From: Rhodoplanes serenus
GTDB lineage: Bacteria > Pseudomonadota > Alphaproteobacteria > Rhizobiales > Xanthobacteraceae
NCBI GenBank assembly: GCA_009720755.1
Contig: WNKV01000011.1
Span: forward strand, 124,001 to 188,000
Reading direction: 5' to 3'
Length of the DNA stretch: 64,000 nt
This document shows positions 44,827 to 53,066 of this stretch, piece after piece. The notes below the pieces were generated by a model. The model ran no database searches and had not been told where the DNA came from. It saw only the letters and a program-made list of their open reading frames with translations. A program made the translations under genes and the position numbers. Positions within the stretch are counted from its first letter, which is position 1; each line of letters begins with the position of its first letter.

Positions 44827-45336
44827 ATGATCATTCGCGACGCCACCAACCCGGGAACCGCCACCCTGTCCATCGACACCGCCGAGGATGCGTTGCGGCT
44901 GGCCCGGATCTATCTCGCCGCCATCGAGCGCCGCGACGTCGAGGCGGCGACGCGCTGCTTGGCGCCCGACGCGGTGCTGACCTTCCCGGGCGGCATCCGC
45001 CGCAAGGGCGCGGCCGGGATCGCCTCGGGCTCGGCCTCGCGCTACCGGCGCATCGGCAAGGTGGTGGAGGCCTGGGAGGTGTACGGCGAGCCGGGCGCGT
45101 TCGTGGTCTACTGCCGCGGCACGCTGCACGGCGAGTGGCTGGACGGTGCGCCGTTCACCGGCATCCGGTTCGTCGATCGCTTCGAGATCGATGCGCGGGC
45201 GATCCGCCGGCAGGACGTGTGGAACGATGCCGGCGAGCACCGTCTGGCGCGCCGCGCCGTGCAGGACGCCATGTCCGAGGTCGTGAGCGAGGTCGGCCAT
45301 CACGTCGGCGCCGGCGCTCCGCGGTCGCTCGACTGA
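44827..45336 (+). CDS. SnoaL-like (NTF2-fold) protein
   Basis: A 169-residue protein whose ALRLARIYLAAIERRDVEAA start and central AVLTFPGGIRRKG and FVVYCRGTLHGEWLDGAPFTG segments fit the NTF2/SnoaL fold used by polyketide cyclases, isomerases and dehydratases. It starts two bases after tctA and is the last gene of the plus-strand arm. It may carry out an isomerisation or lactone-type step in the pathway, but no active-site residue can be assigned with confidence. Confidence 0.75.
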   Translation: MIIRDATNPGTATLSIDTAEDALRLARIYLAAIERRDVEAATRCLAPDAVLTFPGGIRRKGAAGIASGSASRYRRIGKVVEAWEVYGEPGAFVVYCRGTLHGEWLDGAPFTGIRFVDRFEIDARAIRRQDVWNDAGEHRLARRAVQDAMSEVVSEVGHHVGAGAPRSLD

Positions 45337-45435
45337 GCCGCTGGAGAAGGGGGAGCGCGCCGTGCCCGGGAGGGGACGCGACGCGCTCCGGTGTTCGGCC
45401 GTCCATGTGAAGGAACGGCCGTCGTGTGCCGCCGA

Positions 45436-45464
45436 TCCGGGCCGGGGGGCTCGGGGGGCCCGGA
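45436..45464. terminator. Possible hairpin between convergent genes
   Basis: TCCGGGCC (45436-45443) and GGCCCGGA (45457-45464) pair around a 13-base G-rich loop, between the SnoaL-like gene (plus) and the repeat-containing secreted protein (minus). It could end both transcripts. No T-run follows. Confidence 0.3.
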
Positions 45465-45481
45465 CGCGGCGGCACCCGCGG

Positions 45482-45952
45482 TCACCACACGTTACGTTCG
45501 GACCGCAGCTTCGCCCGGATGCGCGGGTCTGGATCGGTGCTGTACTCGGCCGTCACGCCGGTCCGATAGGTCGGGCCCGCCGACAGGGAGCGGGGCGTCG
45601 CCGCGGCGCGCGCCGAATAGGCCTCGACGGCATCGCTGTGCGACAGCGCGCGATGCTCCTGGTCGAGCCGGTTGTAGACGAACGGGTCCGGATCGGTGGC
45701 GTAGCGCGGCGATCCGATCACACGCGGACCCGCCTGGTGGACCCTCACGACGTTGCGGTTCACATTGCTGCGTGCCGTGACGGCATCGCTGTGCGACAGC
45801 GCGCGATGCTCCTGGTCGAGCCGGTTGTAGACGAACGGGTCCGGATCGGTGGCATAGCGCTGCGATCCGATCACTCCCTGCGCGAAGACGGATGTCGTAC
45901 CGACGAGGGCGAGGGCGACGCCGAGGGCGAGGCCGGTGGTGAAACGAGGCAT
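45482..45952 (-). CDS. Small secreted protein with an internal near-identical duplication
   Basis: A 156-residue protein with signal peptide MPRFTTGLALGVALALVGTT...AQG. The mature part contains two almost identical copies of a unit carrying RYATDPDPFVYNRLDQEHRA and LSHSDAV, spaced 51 residues apart, then a third partial echo (EYSTDPDPRIRAKLRSE). No known domain is recognised. The DPDP and repeated His suggest a metal- or surface-binding role, which is speculative. It is probably periplasmic. Confidence 0.7.
   Translation of the reverse strand: MPRFTTGLALGVALALVGTTSVFAQGVIGSQRYATDPDPFVYNRLDQEHRALSHSDAVTARSNVNRNVVRVHQAGPRVIGSPRYATDPDPFVYNRLDQEHRALSHSDAVEAYSARAAATPRSLSAGPTYRTGVTAEYSTDPDPRIRAKLRSERNVW
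45626..45721. repeat. Internal direct repeat, copy 1
   Basis: This 96-base stretch is matched by 45779-45874 with two differences. The pair lies inside the minus-strand gene for the small secreted protein. The period is 153 bases, so the reading frame is kept. Confidence 0.85.
45779..45874. repeat. Internal direct repeat, copy 2
   Basis: Second copy, identical to 45626-45721 at 94 of 96 positions. The high DNA identity, including third codon positions, points to a recent duplication or gene conversion. Confidence 0.85.
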
Positions 45953-46111
45953 GACGTTCTCCTATTCGTCTCGTGCAATCTGTAGAAAGCACTTCGTCTC
46001 TTGCTTTCGAAGGAGATTACGAACCTCCGCCGCGGTCGGTTACAGGGCGGCGCATATGTTTCCGGTGCGGCGAGGTGCCGCGAACGCGATCATGGCGGCA
46101 ATCGGGCGCCG

Positions 46112-46133
46112 AGCCCGCAAAAGCGGGCTTTTT
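46112..46133 (+). terminator. Rho-independent terminator (plus strand)
   Basis: A 7-bp stem (AGCCCGC / GCGGGCT) with an AAAA loop followed by five T on the plus strand. Both flanking genes are on the minus strand, so it does not end any annotated gene. The minus-strand reading lacks a T-run. It may terminate an unannotated plus-strand transcript starting in 45950-46100. Confidence 0.65.
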
Positions 46134-46236
46134 CACGCGACGGTCGTCGCGCGCGTCGGAACGGTTACAGGCGGACCAAAGAAATTTTCGCGGAAGACGA
46201 CGCGACCCAAAGCGATATCGCGCTGCGCCTGCAGGT

Positions 46237-47589
46237 TCAGAGATTGGGCAGGAAGGTAGCCAGCTGGGGAACCACCGCGACCGCCACCACCACCGCCAGC
46301 AGCACGATCCAGTACGGAATCGCACCGCGAAAGATTTCCGCAAGCTCGACGGAACGATCCGGCACCGCCGCCTTCACGGTGAACACCAGGATGCCGAACG
46401 GCGGGGTGAGCAGGCCGGTCTCGATAGCCAGGATGCCGATGATCGCGAAGGCGAGCGGATCGAAGCCGAGATGCGCCGCGATCGGCGCGAAGATCGGCAC
46501 GGTGAGCAGGATGATCGAGATCGAGTCGATCAGGCAGCCGAGCACGAACCAGATCGCCACCATAACGATCAGGATGCCCCAGGCGTCGAGCCCGGTGGCG
46601 AGCAGGAACGACTTCGCCACCTCGGTGAACCCGGTCATCGACAGGACGCGCGAGTAGAGCTGCGCACAGAACAGCAGCAGCAGGAGCGGCCCGGAGGTGC
46701 GGCCGACATCGAGCACCACCTCGCGGATCTCGCGCGGCCGGATGCCCTTGATCAACGCCAGCACCAGGGCGCCGACGGCGCCGACCCCGGCGCCCTCGGT
46801 CGGCGTGCACAGGCCGAGCCAGATGGCGGCGAGCACGCCCATGACGAGGAGCACGACCAGCCCGGTGCTGCGCAGCAGCGGCCCGATCGGTGCGTCGCTC
46901 GGGAGGCCGGTGGGCGGATCGGCGATCGTCACGGCGGCCGAGGTCGCGGCCGGCCGCGCGACGCCGCCCGCGAGGGCCGGGTTCAGCGTGGCGGCGACGA
47001 CGACGTAGACGATCATGCCGCCGGCCGCCAGGAAGCCGGGGATCACGCCAGCGAGGAACAGCTTGCCGATCGACACCTCGGTGAGCACCGCCCACACGAT
47101 CATCAGCACCGAGGGCGGGATCAGCATGCCCAGGCAGGCGCTGCCGGCGACGCAGCCGAGCGCGAACGGGCGGCGGTAGCCGTACCGCATCATCTCCGGA
47201 TAGGCGATGCGCGAGAACGCCGCCGCGGCCGCGATGCTGACCCCGGTGACGAAGCCGAACAGCGCGTTGCTGACGATGGTGGCGACGGCGAGCTGGGCGG
47301 GCAGCCATTTGCTGAAGCGGTGGCCGAGCGCGTACAGATCGCGCGCCGCGCCGCACTTGGCGAGCAGGTCGCCCATCAGCATGAACAGCGGGATCACCGC
47401 GAACACGTAGTCGCGCAGGGCCTCGTAGGCCGTGTTGGCTACGAAGGTGCGGACCACGTCGAGGTCGCCGACCATCAGCCAGATGCCGAACGCCGCGGTG
47501 ATGCCGAGCGCCACCGCGATGTGGACGCCGGCGAACACCAGCGCCAGCACCACGCCGATGACGATGATCATGTCGCTGTGGCCGAACAC
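46237..47589 (-). CDS. dctM: TRAP transporter large permease
   Basis: A 450-residue permease of the DctM type with about 12 helices. Signatures include AYEALRDYVFAVIPLFMLMG, SNALFGFVTGVSIAAAAAFS, LIPPSVLMIVWAV and the second-half GLLTPPFGILVFTVK. I start at the GTG 47589 (VFGHSDMIIVIG) because family members begin MFG-SD; the ATG at 47571 would lose these residues. It forms a symport channel driven by a sodium or proton gradient, with the two genes upstream. Confidence 0.92.
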   Translation of the reverse strand: MFGHSDMIIVIGVVLALVFAGVHIAVALGITAAFGIWLMVGDLDVVRTFVANTAYEALRDYVFAVIPLFMLMGDLLAKCGAARDLYALGHRFSKWLPAQLAVATIVSNALFGFVTGVSIAAAAAFSRIAYPEMMRYGYRRPFALGCVAGSACLGMLIPPSVLMIVWAVLTEVSIGKLFLAGVIPGFLAAGGMIVYVVVAATLNPALAGGVARPAATSAAVTIADPPTGLPSDAPIGPLLRSTGLVVLLVMGVLAAIWLGLCTPTEGAGVGAVGALVLALIKGIRPREIREVVLDVGRTSGPLLLLLFCAQLYSRVLSMTGFTEVAKSFLLATGLDAWGILIVMVAIWFVLGCLIDSISIILLTVPIFAPIAAHLGFDPLAFAIIGILAIETGLLTPPFGILVFTVKAAVPDRSVELAEIFRGAIPYWIVLLAVVVAVAVVPQLATFLPNL

Positions 47590-47662
47590 GGACGGACCTC
47601 TCGGGAAACGAGCCGGCCGGCGCGGCGGCCGTGGGCGGCGGGAACGATGAGGGACGGGCGGC

Positions 47663-48181
47663 TCAGACGCCGGTGCGGCCGAGCAGGGTGCGGGCGGCAC
47701 GGATCGCACGGCCGAGATAGATGACGACCACGAGGGCGGCGCCGAACACCACGACGGCGCGGGCTGGCCACGCCGGCACCCGCAAGGCGCCCTCGCCCTC
47801 GAACTCGCCCGTGGTCCAGGCGGTCAGGGCCGGCATCGCGCCGCCCCATACGATCAGGCCGAAGAACAGCACGCCGAGCAGGCCGGAGACGAGTTCCGAG
47901 AACGCCTGTCCACGCGCCCCGAAGGCGCCGACCAGCACGTCCGCCTTCAGCATGCCGCCGCTCTGCACCGCATGCCCGGCGAGCAGGAAGCAGATCACCA
48001 CGATCGACATCGAGACCAGCTCGGGCGTGCCCTTGACCGGGCTGTTGAAGAGCGCGCGGCCGAGCACGTCGGCGACCACCAGGAAGCCGAGCAGGAAGAT
48101 CAGCAGCGCCGCGAGCGCGAGCAGCAGATGAACCACGGGGGTGATCAGGCGGTCGGGCACGGCGACGTCTCCGGGCAGCAC
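47663..48181 (-). CDS. dctQ: TRAP transporter small permease
   Basis: A 172-residue membrane protein with four helices, as in DctQ. Recognisable parts are LLIFLLGFLVVADVLGRALFN in helix 1 and IVVICFLLAGHAVQSGGMLKADV, the conserved G/H/D region between helices 2 and 3. The start could also be an internal GTG (VPDRLITPVVHLLL), eight residues or so later. It lies between the binding-protein and DctM genes. Confidence 0.9.
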   Translation of the reverse strand: MLPGDVAVPDRLITPVVHLLLALAALLIFLLGFLVVADVLGRALFNSPVKGTPELVSMSIVVICFLLAGHAVQSGGMLKADVLVGAFGARGQAFSELVSGLLGVLFFGLIVWGGAMPALTAWTTGEFEGEGALRVPAWPARAVVVFGAALVVVIYLGRAIRAARTLLGRTGV

Positions 48182-48230
48182 GCGACGGGTGGCGACGGAC
48201 GAGCGGCGGCCCGTCCGTCGCGCGGCGGCG

Positions 48231-49298
48231 TTACTTCACCACGTAGCGGACCGGCCACTTGTGGCCGTGCTTCTCGGCGGCCGCGAGCGTCAGCTCCAGC
48301 ACCTGGGTGGCGGGCAGCCCCTGGGCATCGAGCTCCTTGGCCTTCTGGCGCGGCCAGTCGGCGAGCGACTTCGCCCACTCCTCGCGCACCTGCTCCGGCA
48401 CCTTGCGGACATCGACACCGAGCCGGCGCAGCTCGTCGAGCTGCTTCGGATAGTTCTCCTCGTTGACGGTGCCGGTCTTCGCCTCGTACTCGCGGCCGAC
48501 CTCGACCAGGATGTCCTGGACCTCCTTGGGCAGCTTGGCGAAGGTCGCGGTGTTGATGGTGAGGCCGTGCCAGGTGATGGCGCCGAATCCGGTCTCGGCG
48601 TAGTGCTTGCCGATCTCGTAGAGCTTGAACTGAATCCAGCCCGACGCGAACATGATCCAGCCATTGTAGACGCCGGTCTGCATCGCCGTGTAGGCCTCCG
48701 GCAGCGACGACTGAACCGGCGTGGCGCCTGCATATTCGAGCCACTTCAGGTTCAGGCCGGCACCGGCGATCTTCTGGCCCTTGAGATCCGCGACCGTGCT
48801 CCACGGGAAGGTGGTGCCGAGATTGTAGCCGTTGTCGGCGATCAGCCCGAGCAGCTTCTGCTTGTACTTGTCCTCCAGCACCTTGGAGAGATACGGCACC
48901 TGATCGTAGACCTCGCGGGCGAGCTTGACGCTGGCGACCGGGCTCATGGTGCCGAACGGCAGCATCACCTGGAAGGCATGCAGCGGCAGGTTGGAGGGCT
49001 CGAAGCAGAAGCAATAGCCGCCGATGTCGATGATGCCCGACTGCACGCCCTCCAGCGTATCGGCGACCTTCACCATCGAGCCGCCATAGCCTTCGACGAA
49101 CTGCACCTTGTGCTTGGTGCGCTCGGCCACCCGCTTGGTCACCTCGGGCACGAAGAAGGTGGTGATCAGGTTGACATAGGTCTGTACCGGCGGATGCCCG
49201 GAGGCGATCCGCAGCCGGAACGTCTCCTGCGCCGCCGCAGATGTCACGGCACAGCCGAGCAGGCCGGCCGCGAGGGCGGCCGTCATCACACGTCGCAT
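48231..49298 (-). CDS. dctP: TRAP transporter solute-binding protein
   Basis: A 355-residue periplasmic binding protein, first gene of the TRAP operon. The signal peptide is MRRVMTAALAAGLLGCAVTSAAAQE. The mature part starts FRLRIASGHPPVQTY. Typical DctP features are the helix with GVQSGIIDIGGYC and the ligand-binding Arg region before LKGQKIAGAG. The GYCFCFEP segment with two cysteines is unusual. Substrates of this group are usually carboxylates; the exact one is unknown. Confidence 0.9.
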   Translation of the reverse strand: MRRVMTAALAAGLLGCAVTSAAAQETFRLRIASGHPPVQTYVNLITTFFVPEVTKRVAERTKHKVQFVEGYGGSMVKVADTLEGVQSGIIDIGGYCFCFEPSNLPLHAFQVMLPFGTMSPVASVKLAREVYDQVPYLSKVLEDKYKQKLLGLIADNGYNLGTTFPWSTVADLKGQKIAGAGLNLKWLEYAGATPVQSSLPEAYTAMQTGVYNGWIMFASGWIQFKLYEIGKHYAETGFGAITWHGLTINTATFAKLPKEVQDILVEVGREYEAKTGTVNEENYPKQLDELRRLGVDVRKVPEQVREEWAKSLADWPRQKAKELDAQGLPATQVLELTLAAAEKHGHKWPVRYVVK

Positions 49299-49682
49299 GG
49301 CGATGTCCTCCCGGTGCCCGCGGGGGATGCGGGCGTTCTTGTCGTTGCTTTGTATAGAGAGCTTGAAATTATACCGCCGCGGCTGTCAACACCCGCGCAG
49401 GGTGACGTCGCCGCAGGGTGGCGTCGGCACAGGAGGCGGAGCCCCGACGGAGAGGGGCGCGGCTGCGAGTACCAGCGACACGGCATCAAATTACCGCGAG
49501 GTTGCGCAGGGTCCACGACAGCATCGGCGGGCTGTGGTCGGGTTCCGGCATAGCCCCAGGGCGCACTGCCGCCGCGCATTGCCGCCCGCCTCGTCACGTT
49601 CGAACCGCAGAATCCGTTGTCCCCGTCCCGCCGCAGCGTGGCCGCGCCGGCCCGCCGTGCGGGGCTTGCAGGAGCCGCCGCC
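49299..49682. promoter_or_regulatory. Upstream region of the TRAP operon
   Basis: About 380 bases between the divergent dctP gene and a small secreted protein. Read on the minus strand, 49366-49395 contains GTGTTGACA and TATAAT only ten bases apart, so they are not a standard -35/-10 pair. GTATA at 49352 and TATAC at 49370 form an inverted repeat 13 bases apart. TGTCAACAC also occurs at 38486 near the GntR gene. The region likely holds a regulated promoter. Confidence 0.35.
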
Positions 49683-50138
49683 ATGAAGACCCCGTTCGCC
49701 ACCCTTCTGGCCGTCACCCTCGTCGGTCTGGCGGCCGCCGAAGCCGCCCCGCTGCGGAGTGGGGCCGAGGCCCTCGGGGCGCTTGCGGATGGTGTCGAGG
49801 CGAGCGTGCTGGTCCGGCGCGGCGGCGGCGCGGTCGTGGTCCGCGGCGGTGCCGTGGGCCCCCGGGGCGGGGTCGCGGTGCGGCGCACCACGGTGGTGCG
49901 GCCGGTCGGGCCGGTCGTCCGTCCCGGCCCGGTGGTTCGCCCCGGCGCCGTGGTGGTGCGGCCGGTGCGGCCCTGGGTGGCGCGTCCCTACTATGGGCGG
50001 ATCATCGGCGGGGTGGCGCTTGGCGCCGTCGTCACGGCCGCCGCCATCGGGGTGGCGCCCGCCGCGCCGGCGCCCGGCCTGTGCTGGTACTGGAGCGATC
50101 CCGACCAGACGCGCGGCTATTGGGATTATTGCCGCTGA
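49683..50138 (+). CDS. Small secreted Val/Arg/Pro-rich protein
   Basis: A 151-residue protein with a Sec-like start (MKTPFATLLAVTLVGLAAAEA). The middle is a low-complexity stretch of VVRPGPVV and VVVRPVRP-type repeats. The end has a hydrophobic segment (IIGGVALGAVVTAAAIGV) and a CWYWSDPDQTRGYWDYC motif with two cysteines that may pair. Proteins of this shape are common in Hyphomicrobiales and of unknown function, probably in the cell envelope. Confidence 0.75.
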   Translation: MKTPFATLLAVTLVGLAAAEAAPLRSGAEALGALADGVEASVLVRRGGGAVVVRGGAVGPRGGVAVRRTTVVRPVGPVVRPGPVVRPGAVVVRPVRPWVARPYYGRIIGGVALGAVVTAAAIGVAPAAPAPGLCWYWSDPDQTRGYWDYCR

Positions 50139-50144
50139 GGGTTC

Positions 50145-50771
50145 TCACAGCCAGTCGCGATCCACCCCGGCCTCCCGCAGCAGCGTGGCGAGCTTCTTGC
50201 GGGCGTAGAACAGCCGCGTCTTGACGGTGTTCTCCGGGATGCCGAACACCACCGCGACCTCGGCCACCGACTTCTCGTGGTAATAGACGAGGTCGACGAT
50301 CTCGCGATGGGTCGACGGCAGCGCGGCCAGGCAGCGCCGGACGATCTGGGCGCGGTCGGTCCGCTCCAGGCTGGCGTCGGGGCGCTCGGCCGTGTCCTCG
50401 ATGCGGCCCGCATGGTCGTCGTCGATCGGCTCGGTCGGCCGGCGGCGCAGCACCGCATACGCCTTGTGGCGCGCGATGGCGAGCAGCCAGGTCGACACCG
50501 CGGAGCGGCCCTCGAACTGGGCGGCCTGCCGCCAGGCGTCGATGAATACCTCGCTGATCACGTCCTCGGCCTGGGTGCGGTCGCCCAGGATGCGCAGCAC
50601 GAAGCGGAACACCCGGACGTGATGGCGCGTGTAGAACGCCTGGAGAGCGGCGCGGTCGCCCTCGGCCATGCGGGCCAGGAGGCCGGCGTCGGTGGGGGCC
50701 TTGGCGCTCGTCGTGGCCGGCCGGCGATCGGTCCCGCTCACCCGCGGCAGTGCTAGAACGGTGGTGGACAT
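50145..50771 (-). CDS. ECF-family RNA polymerase sigma factor
   Basis: A 208-residue group IV sigma factor. Region 2 is FRFVLRILGDRTQAEDVISE with AVSTWLLAIARHKA, and region 4 is ALPSTHREIVDLVYYHEKSVAEV (shown in part) with the helix-turn-helix VFGIPENTVKTRLFYARKKL. The start at 50771 (MSTTVLALPRV) follows a GGAGG-like GGAGGTGCC. No anti-sigma gene is adjacent, which is unusual for the group. A 40-residue N-terminal extension precedes region 2. It meets the small secreted protein gene tail to tail. Confidence 0.9.
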   Translation of the reverse strand: MSTTVLALPRVSGTDRRPATTSAKAPTDAGLLARMAEGDRAALQAFYTRHHVRVFRFVLRILGDRTQAEDVISEVFIDAWRQAAQFEGRSAVSTWLLAIARHKAYAVLRRRPTEPIDDDHAGRIEDTAERPDASLERTDRAQIVRRCLAALPSTHREIVDLVYYHEKSVAEVAVVFGIPENTVKTRLFYARKKLATLLREAGVDRDWL

Positions 50772-50867
50772 CGGCACCTCCACGAACTGTGTGCCGAATC
50801 CATAGGCCCGCCCGACGGGCTTTCATGTGAGGCGGATCACACAAGCCCCGGGGAGCTGCCGCGGCCC

Positions 50868-51785
50868 TCACACCAGGCGGGGCGGATCGTCCGGCGGCGT
50901 CTCGGCCGGGCGGGCCGCCGCGGCGGCCGGCAGCCGCAGCGTCAGGCCCTCGGCGGCCACCAGGGTGCCGGGCCGCATCGCCTCGGCGTCGCGGGCAATG
51001 CGATCGAGCATGGGATCGTCGTGCGAGGGATCGTGGTGGAAGATCGCCAGCCGTTTCGCCCCGGCCGCCTCGGCCAGCCGGACGCCGTGCTGCCAGGTCG
51101 AGTGGCCGCGGCCCGCATGGGCCGGATACTCGGCGTCCGTGTAGGTGCAATCGTAGATCAGGAGATCGGCGCCGGCCGCGAGGTCGAGCACCACGGGATC
51201 GAAGCCGCCCGGCCGGTGCTCGGTGTCGGTCACATAGGCGAGGGCGACACCGCCATGCTCGAGTCGATATCCGGTGCCGCCGCCCGGATGCTGGAGCGGG
51301 CCGGTGCGCAGCGTCATCCCGGCATGGGGGGTGAGCGTGTCGCCGCAGCGGAAATCCCGGAACGCGATGTCGGCGCGAAAGAAGTCGCCACCGCCGGGGA
51401 ACAGCGGATGGCCGATCAGGCGGGCGATCGCCTCGGCCAGCGTGTGGTCGGGCATGAGGTGGCCGGCCCACAGCCGCAGCCGCGTTCCGGGCGCATAGGC
51501 GGGCTGGAAGAACGGCAGCCCCCACACGTGATCGAGATGGCAGTGGCTCAGGAAGATGTCGGCGTCCACCGGCGCCGCCCGCGGCGGCGTGCCGTCGGCC
51601 TTCGACGCAGGGGCCGCGAGGGCGAGACCGAGCGGCCGCAGGCCGGACCCGGCGTCGAAGATCAGCAGGCGGTCGCCGCATCGCACCTCGACGCAGGCGG
51701 TGTTACCGCCGTAGCGGACGGTCGCCGGCCCCGGGGTGGTGACGCTGCCCCGGACGCCCCAGAAACGCACCAGCATGTCGGCCAT
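50868..51785 (-). CDS. MBL-fold metallo-hydrolase (PhnP/cyclic phosphodiesterase-like)
   Basis: A 305-residue metallo-beta-lactamase fold enzyme. The metal motif is SHCHLDHVWG (HxHxDH), preceded by the strand LIFDAGSGLRPLG. Other ligands are in TGPLQHPGG, VTDTEH and FHHDPSHDD. The start FWGVRGSVTTPG is typical of the phosphodiesterase-like group related to PhnP and RNase Z. The start at 51785 is used; the frame is open another 83 codons but is Arg-rich and unlike the family. The substrate is unknown; it is about 100 bases upstream of the ECF gene and in the same direction. Confidence 0.87.
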   Translation of the reverse strand: MADMLVRFWGVRGSVTTPGPATVRYGGNTACVEVRCGDRLLIFDAGSGLRPLGLALAAPASKADGTPPRAAPVDADIFLSHCHLDHVWGLPFFQPAYAPGTRLRLWAGHLMPDHTLAEAIARLIGHPLFPGGGDFFRADIAFRDFRCGDTLTPHAGMTLRTGPLQHPGGGTGYRLEHGGVALAYVTDTEHRPGGFDPVVLDLAAGADLLIYDCTYTDAEYPAHAGRGHSTWQHGVRLAEAAGAKRLAIFHHDPSHDDPMLDRIARDAEAMRPGTLVAAEGLTLRLPAAAAARPAETPPDDPPRLV

Positions 51786-52093
51786 CGCGGTCGTCCGATT
51801 GTGTCGACGGCGTTCCGCGTCCGCGGCGCTCGCGCCGGGTGTCCGCCGCTTGCGCCGGGCGGCCGCCGCTCGCGTGGCGCGTAGAAGCAACGCGATACGC
51901 CTGCCGCCAGTAAGCCACGGCCGGCGGCGGTCGCCAAGTCGCACCGCGGTGCGGGGGCGATCGCCGTTCGATCTATGGACCTTTGTGCCGGCGCGCGTTA
52001 TTCGCGACCGGGAGCCCGACCGGGCTTTCGGCACGCGCCGCCACGGATGGCCGCGCGGTCGGTGTCGATTCGGGTGCGGGAGGGCGGGACGTC
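51786..52093. other. Divergent intergenic region, nothing recognised
   Basis: About 310 bases between the MBL-fold gene (minus) and the ABC ATPase gene (plus). GC-rich with CGG/CGC runs. Promoters for both directions must lie here, but no clear motif, RNA gene or reading frame stands out. Confidence 0.3.
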
Positions 52094-52927
52094 GTGGAAG
52101 AGGCCGCAGCCAACGGGCCGGCGCCGCCCTGCGCCGTGCATCTCGCCGACCTCGACATCGCCTTCCGGCTCGCCGACCGCTCGGTCTTCACCGCCGTGCG
52201 GGGCGCGACGCTGCGGGTGGCGGATGGCGAGTTCGTCGCCATCGTGGGTCCCACCGGCTGCGGCAAGTCGACCCTGCTCAACGCCGCCGCCGGCCTGCTG
52301 ACCCCGAGCCGCGGCACCGTCGAGATCTTCGGCACGCCGCTCGCCGGCCTCAACCGCATGGCCGGCTACCTGTTCCAGGCCGATGCCCTGTTCCCGTGGA
52401 AGACCGCCATCGAGAACGTCGCCATCGGGCTGGAGATCGCCGGCACGCCGCGGGGGGAGGCGCGCGACGAGGCGGCGCAGTGGCTCGCCCGCGTCGGCCT
52501 CGGCAGTTTCGGCGATCGCTACCCGCACATGCTGTCCGGCGGCCAGCGCAAGCGCGTCGGCCTCGCCCAGGTGCTGATCCGCCACCCCAAGATCCTGCTG
52601 ATGGACGAGCCGTTCGGGCCGCTCGACGCGCAGACCCGGCAGATCATGGGCAATCTGCTGCTGGAGTTGTGGAGCGCCGACCGCAAGGGCGTGATGTTCG
52701 TCACCCACGATCTGGAGGAGGCGATCGCGCTCGCCGATCGCGTCGTCATCATGTCGGCGGGACCGGCGGCCCGCATCATCGGCGACTTCACCATCCCGCT
52801 CGCTCGTCCGCGCGACATCGCCGAGATCAAGCTCGACAAGGCGTTCCACGATGTCCACCGCGAGATCTGGTCGATGCTGCGCGACGAGGTGATGAAGGGC
52901 TACGTCCAGGCGGAGGCGGTGGGATGA
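52094..52927 (+). CDS. ABC importer ATPase, nitrate/sulfonate/taurine family
   Basis: A 277-residue ATPase. Walker A is GPTGCGKST, the signature is LSGGQRKRVG and Walker B is ILLMDEPFGPLDA, followed by FVTHDLEEA. I start at the GTG 52094 (VEEAAANGPAPPC), with GGGAGGGCGGGAC upstream; other starts lie up to 51983. It works with the permease 140 bases downstream. No binding-protein gene is nearby, so the ligand is open. Confidence 0.85.
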   Translation: MEEAAANGPAPPCAVHLADLDIAFRLADRSVFTAVRGATLRVADGEFVAIVGPTGCGKSTLLNAAAGLLTPSRGTVEIFGTPLAGLNRMAGYLFQADALFPWKTAIENVAIGLEIAGTPRGEARDEAAQWLARVGLGSFGDRYPHMLSGGQRKRVGLAQVLIRHPKILLMDEPFGPLDAQTRQIMGNLLLELWSADRKGVMFVTHDLEEAIALADRVVIMSAGPAARIIGDFTIPLARPRDIAEIKLDKAFHDVHREIWSMLRDEVMKGYVQAEAVG

Positions 52928-53004
52928 CCATGCGGCCCATACACTCGGAGTTGCCGCGCGTACTGTGCCCTCTTCAGAGGGGAGAGGTGAAACACAGCAG
53001 CGGA

Positions 53005-53038
53005 GGCGTGGGGGGCCGGGCCGCGCCCGGCCATGACG
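53005..53038. repeat. Half copy of a dispersed palindromic repeat
   Basis: This 34-base stretch matches 61969-62002 at 29 of 34 positions and contains CCCGGCCATGACG. It lies in the 140-base gap between two ABC genes. The opposite arm is missing here, so it is a partial element. Confidence 0.55.
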
Positions 53039-53066
53039 ACGTCGTGCCGTCGCACGGAGCTTGAGA

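Noticed and set aside
45973..47724. Long plus-strand frame opposite dctM
   Set aside because: Highly charged low-complexity translation; the minus strand encodes a clear TRAP permease.
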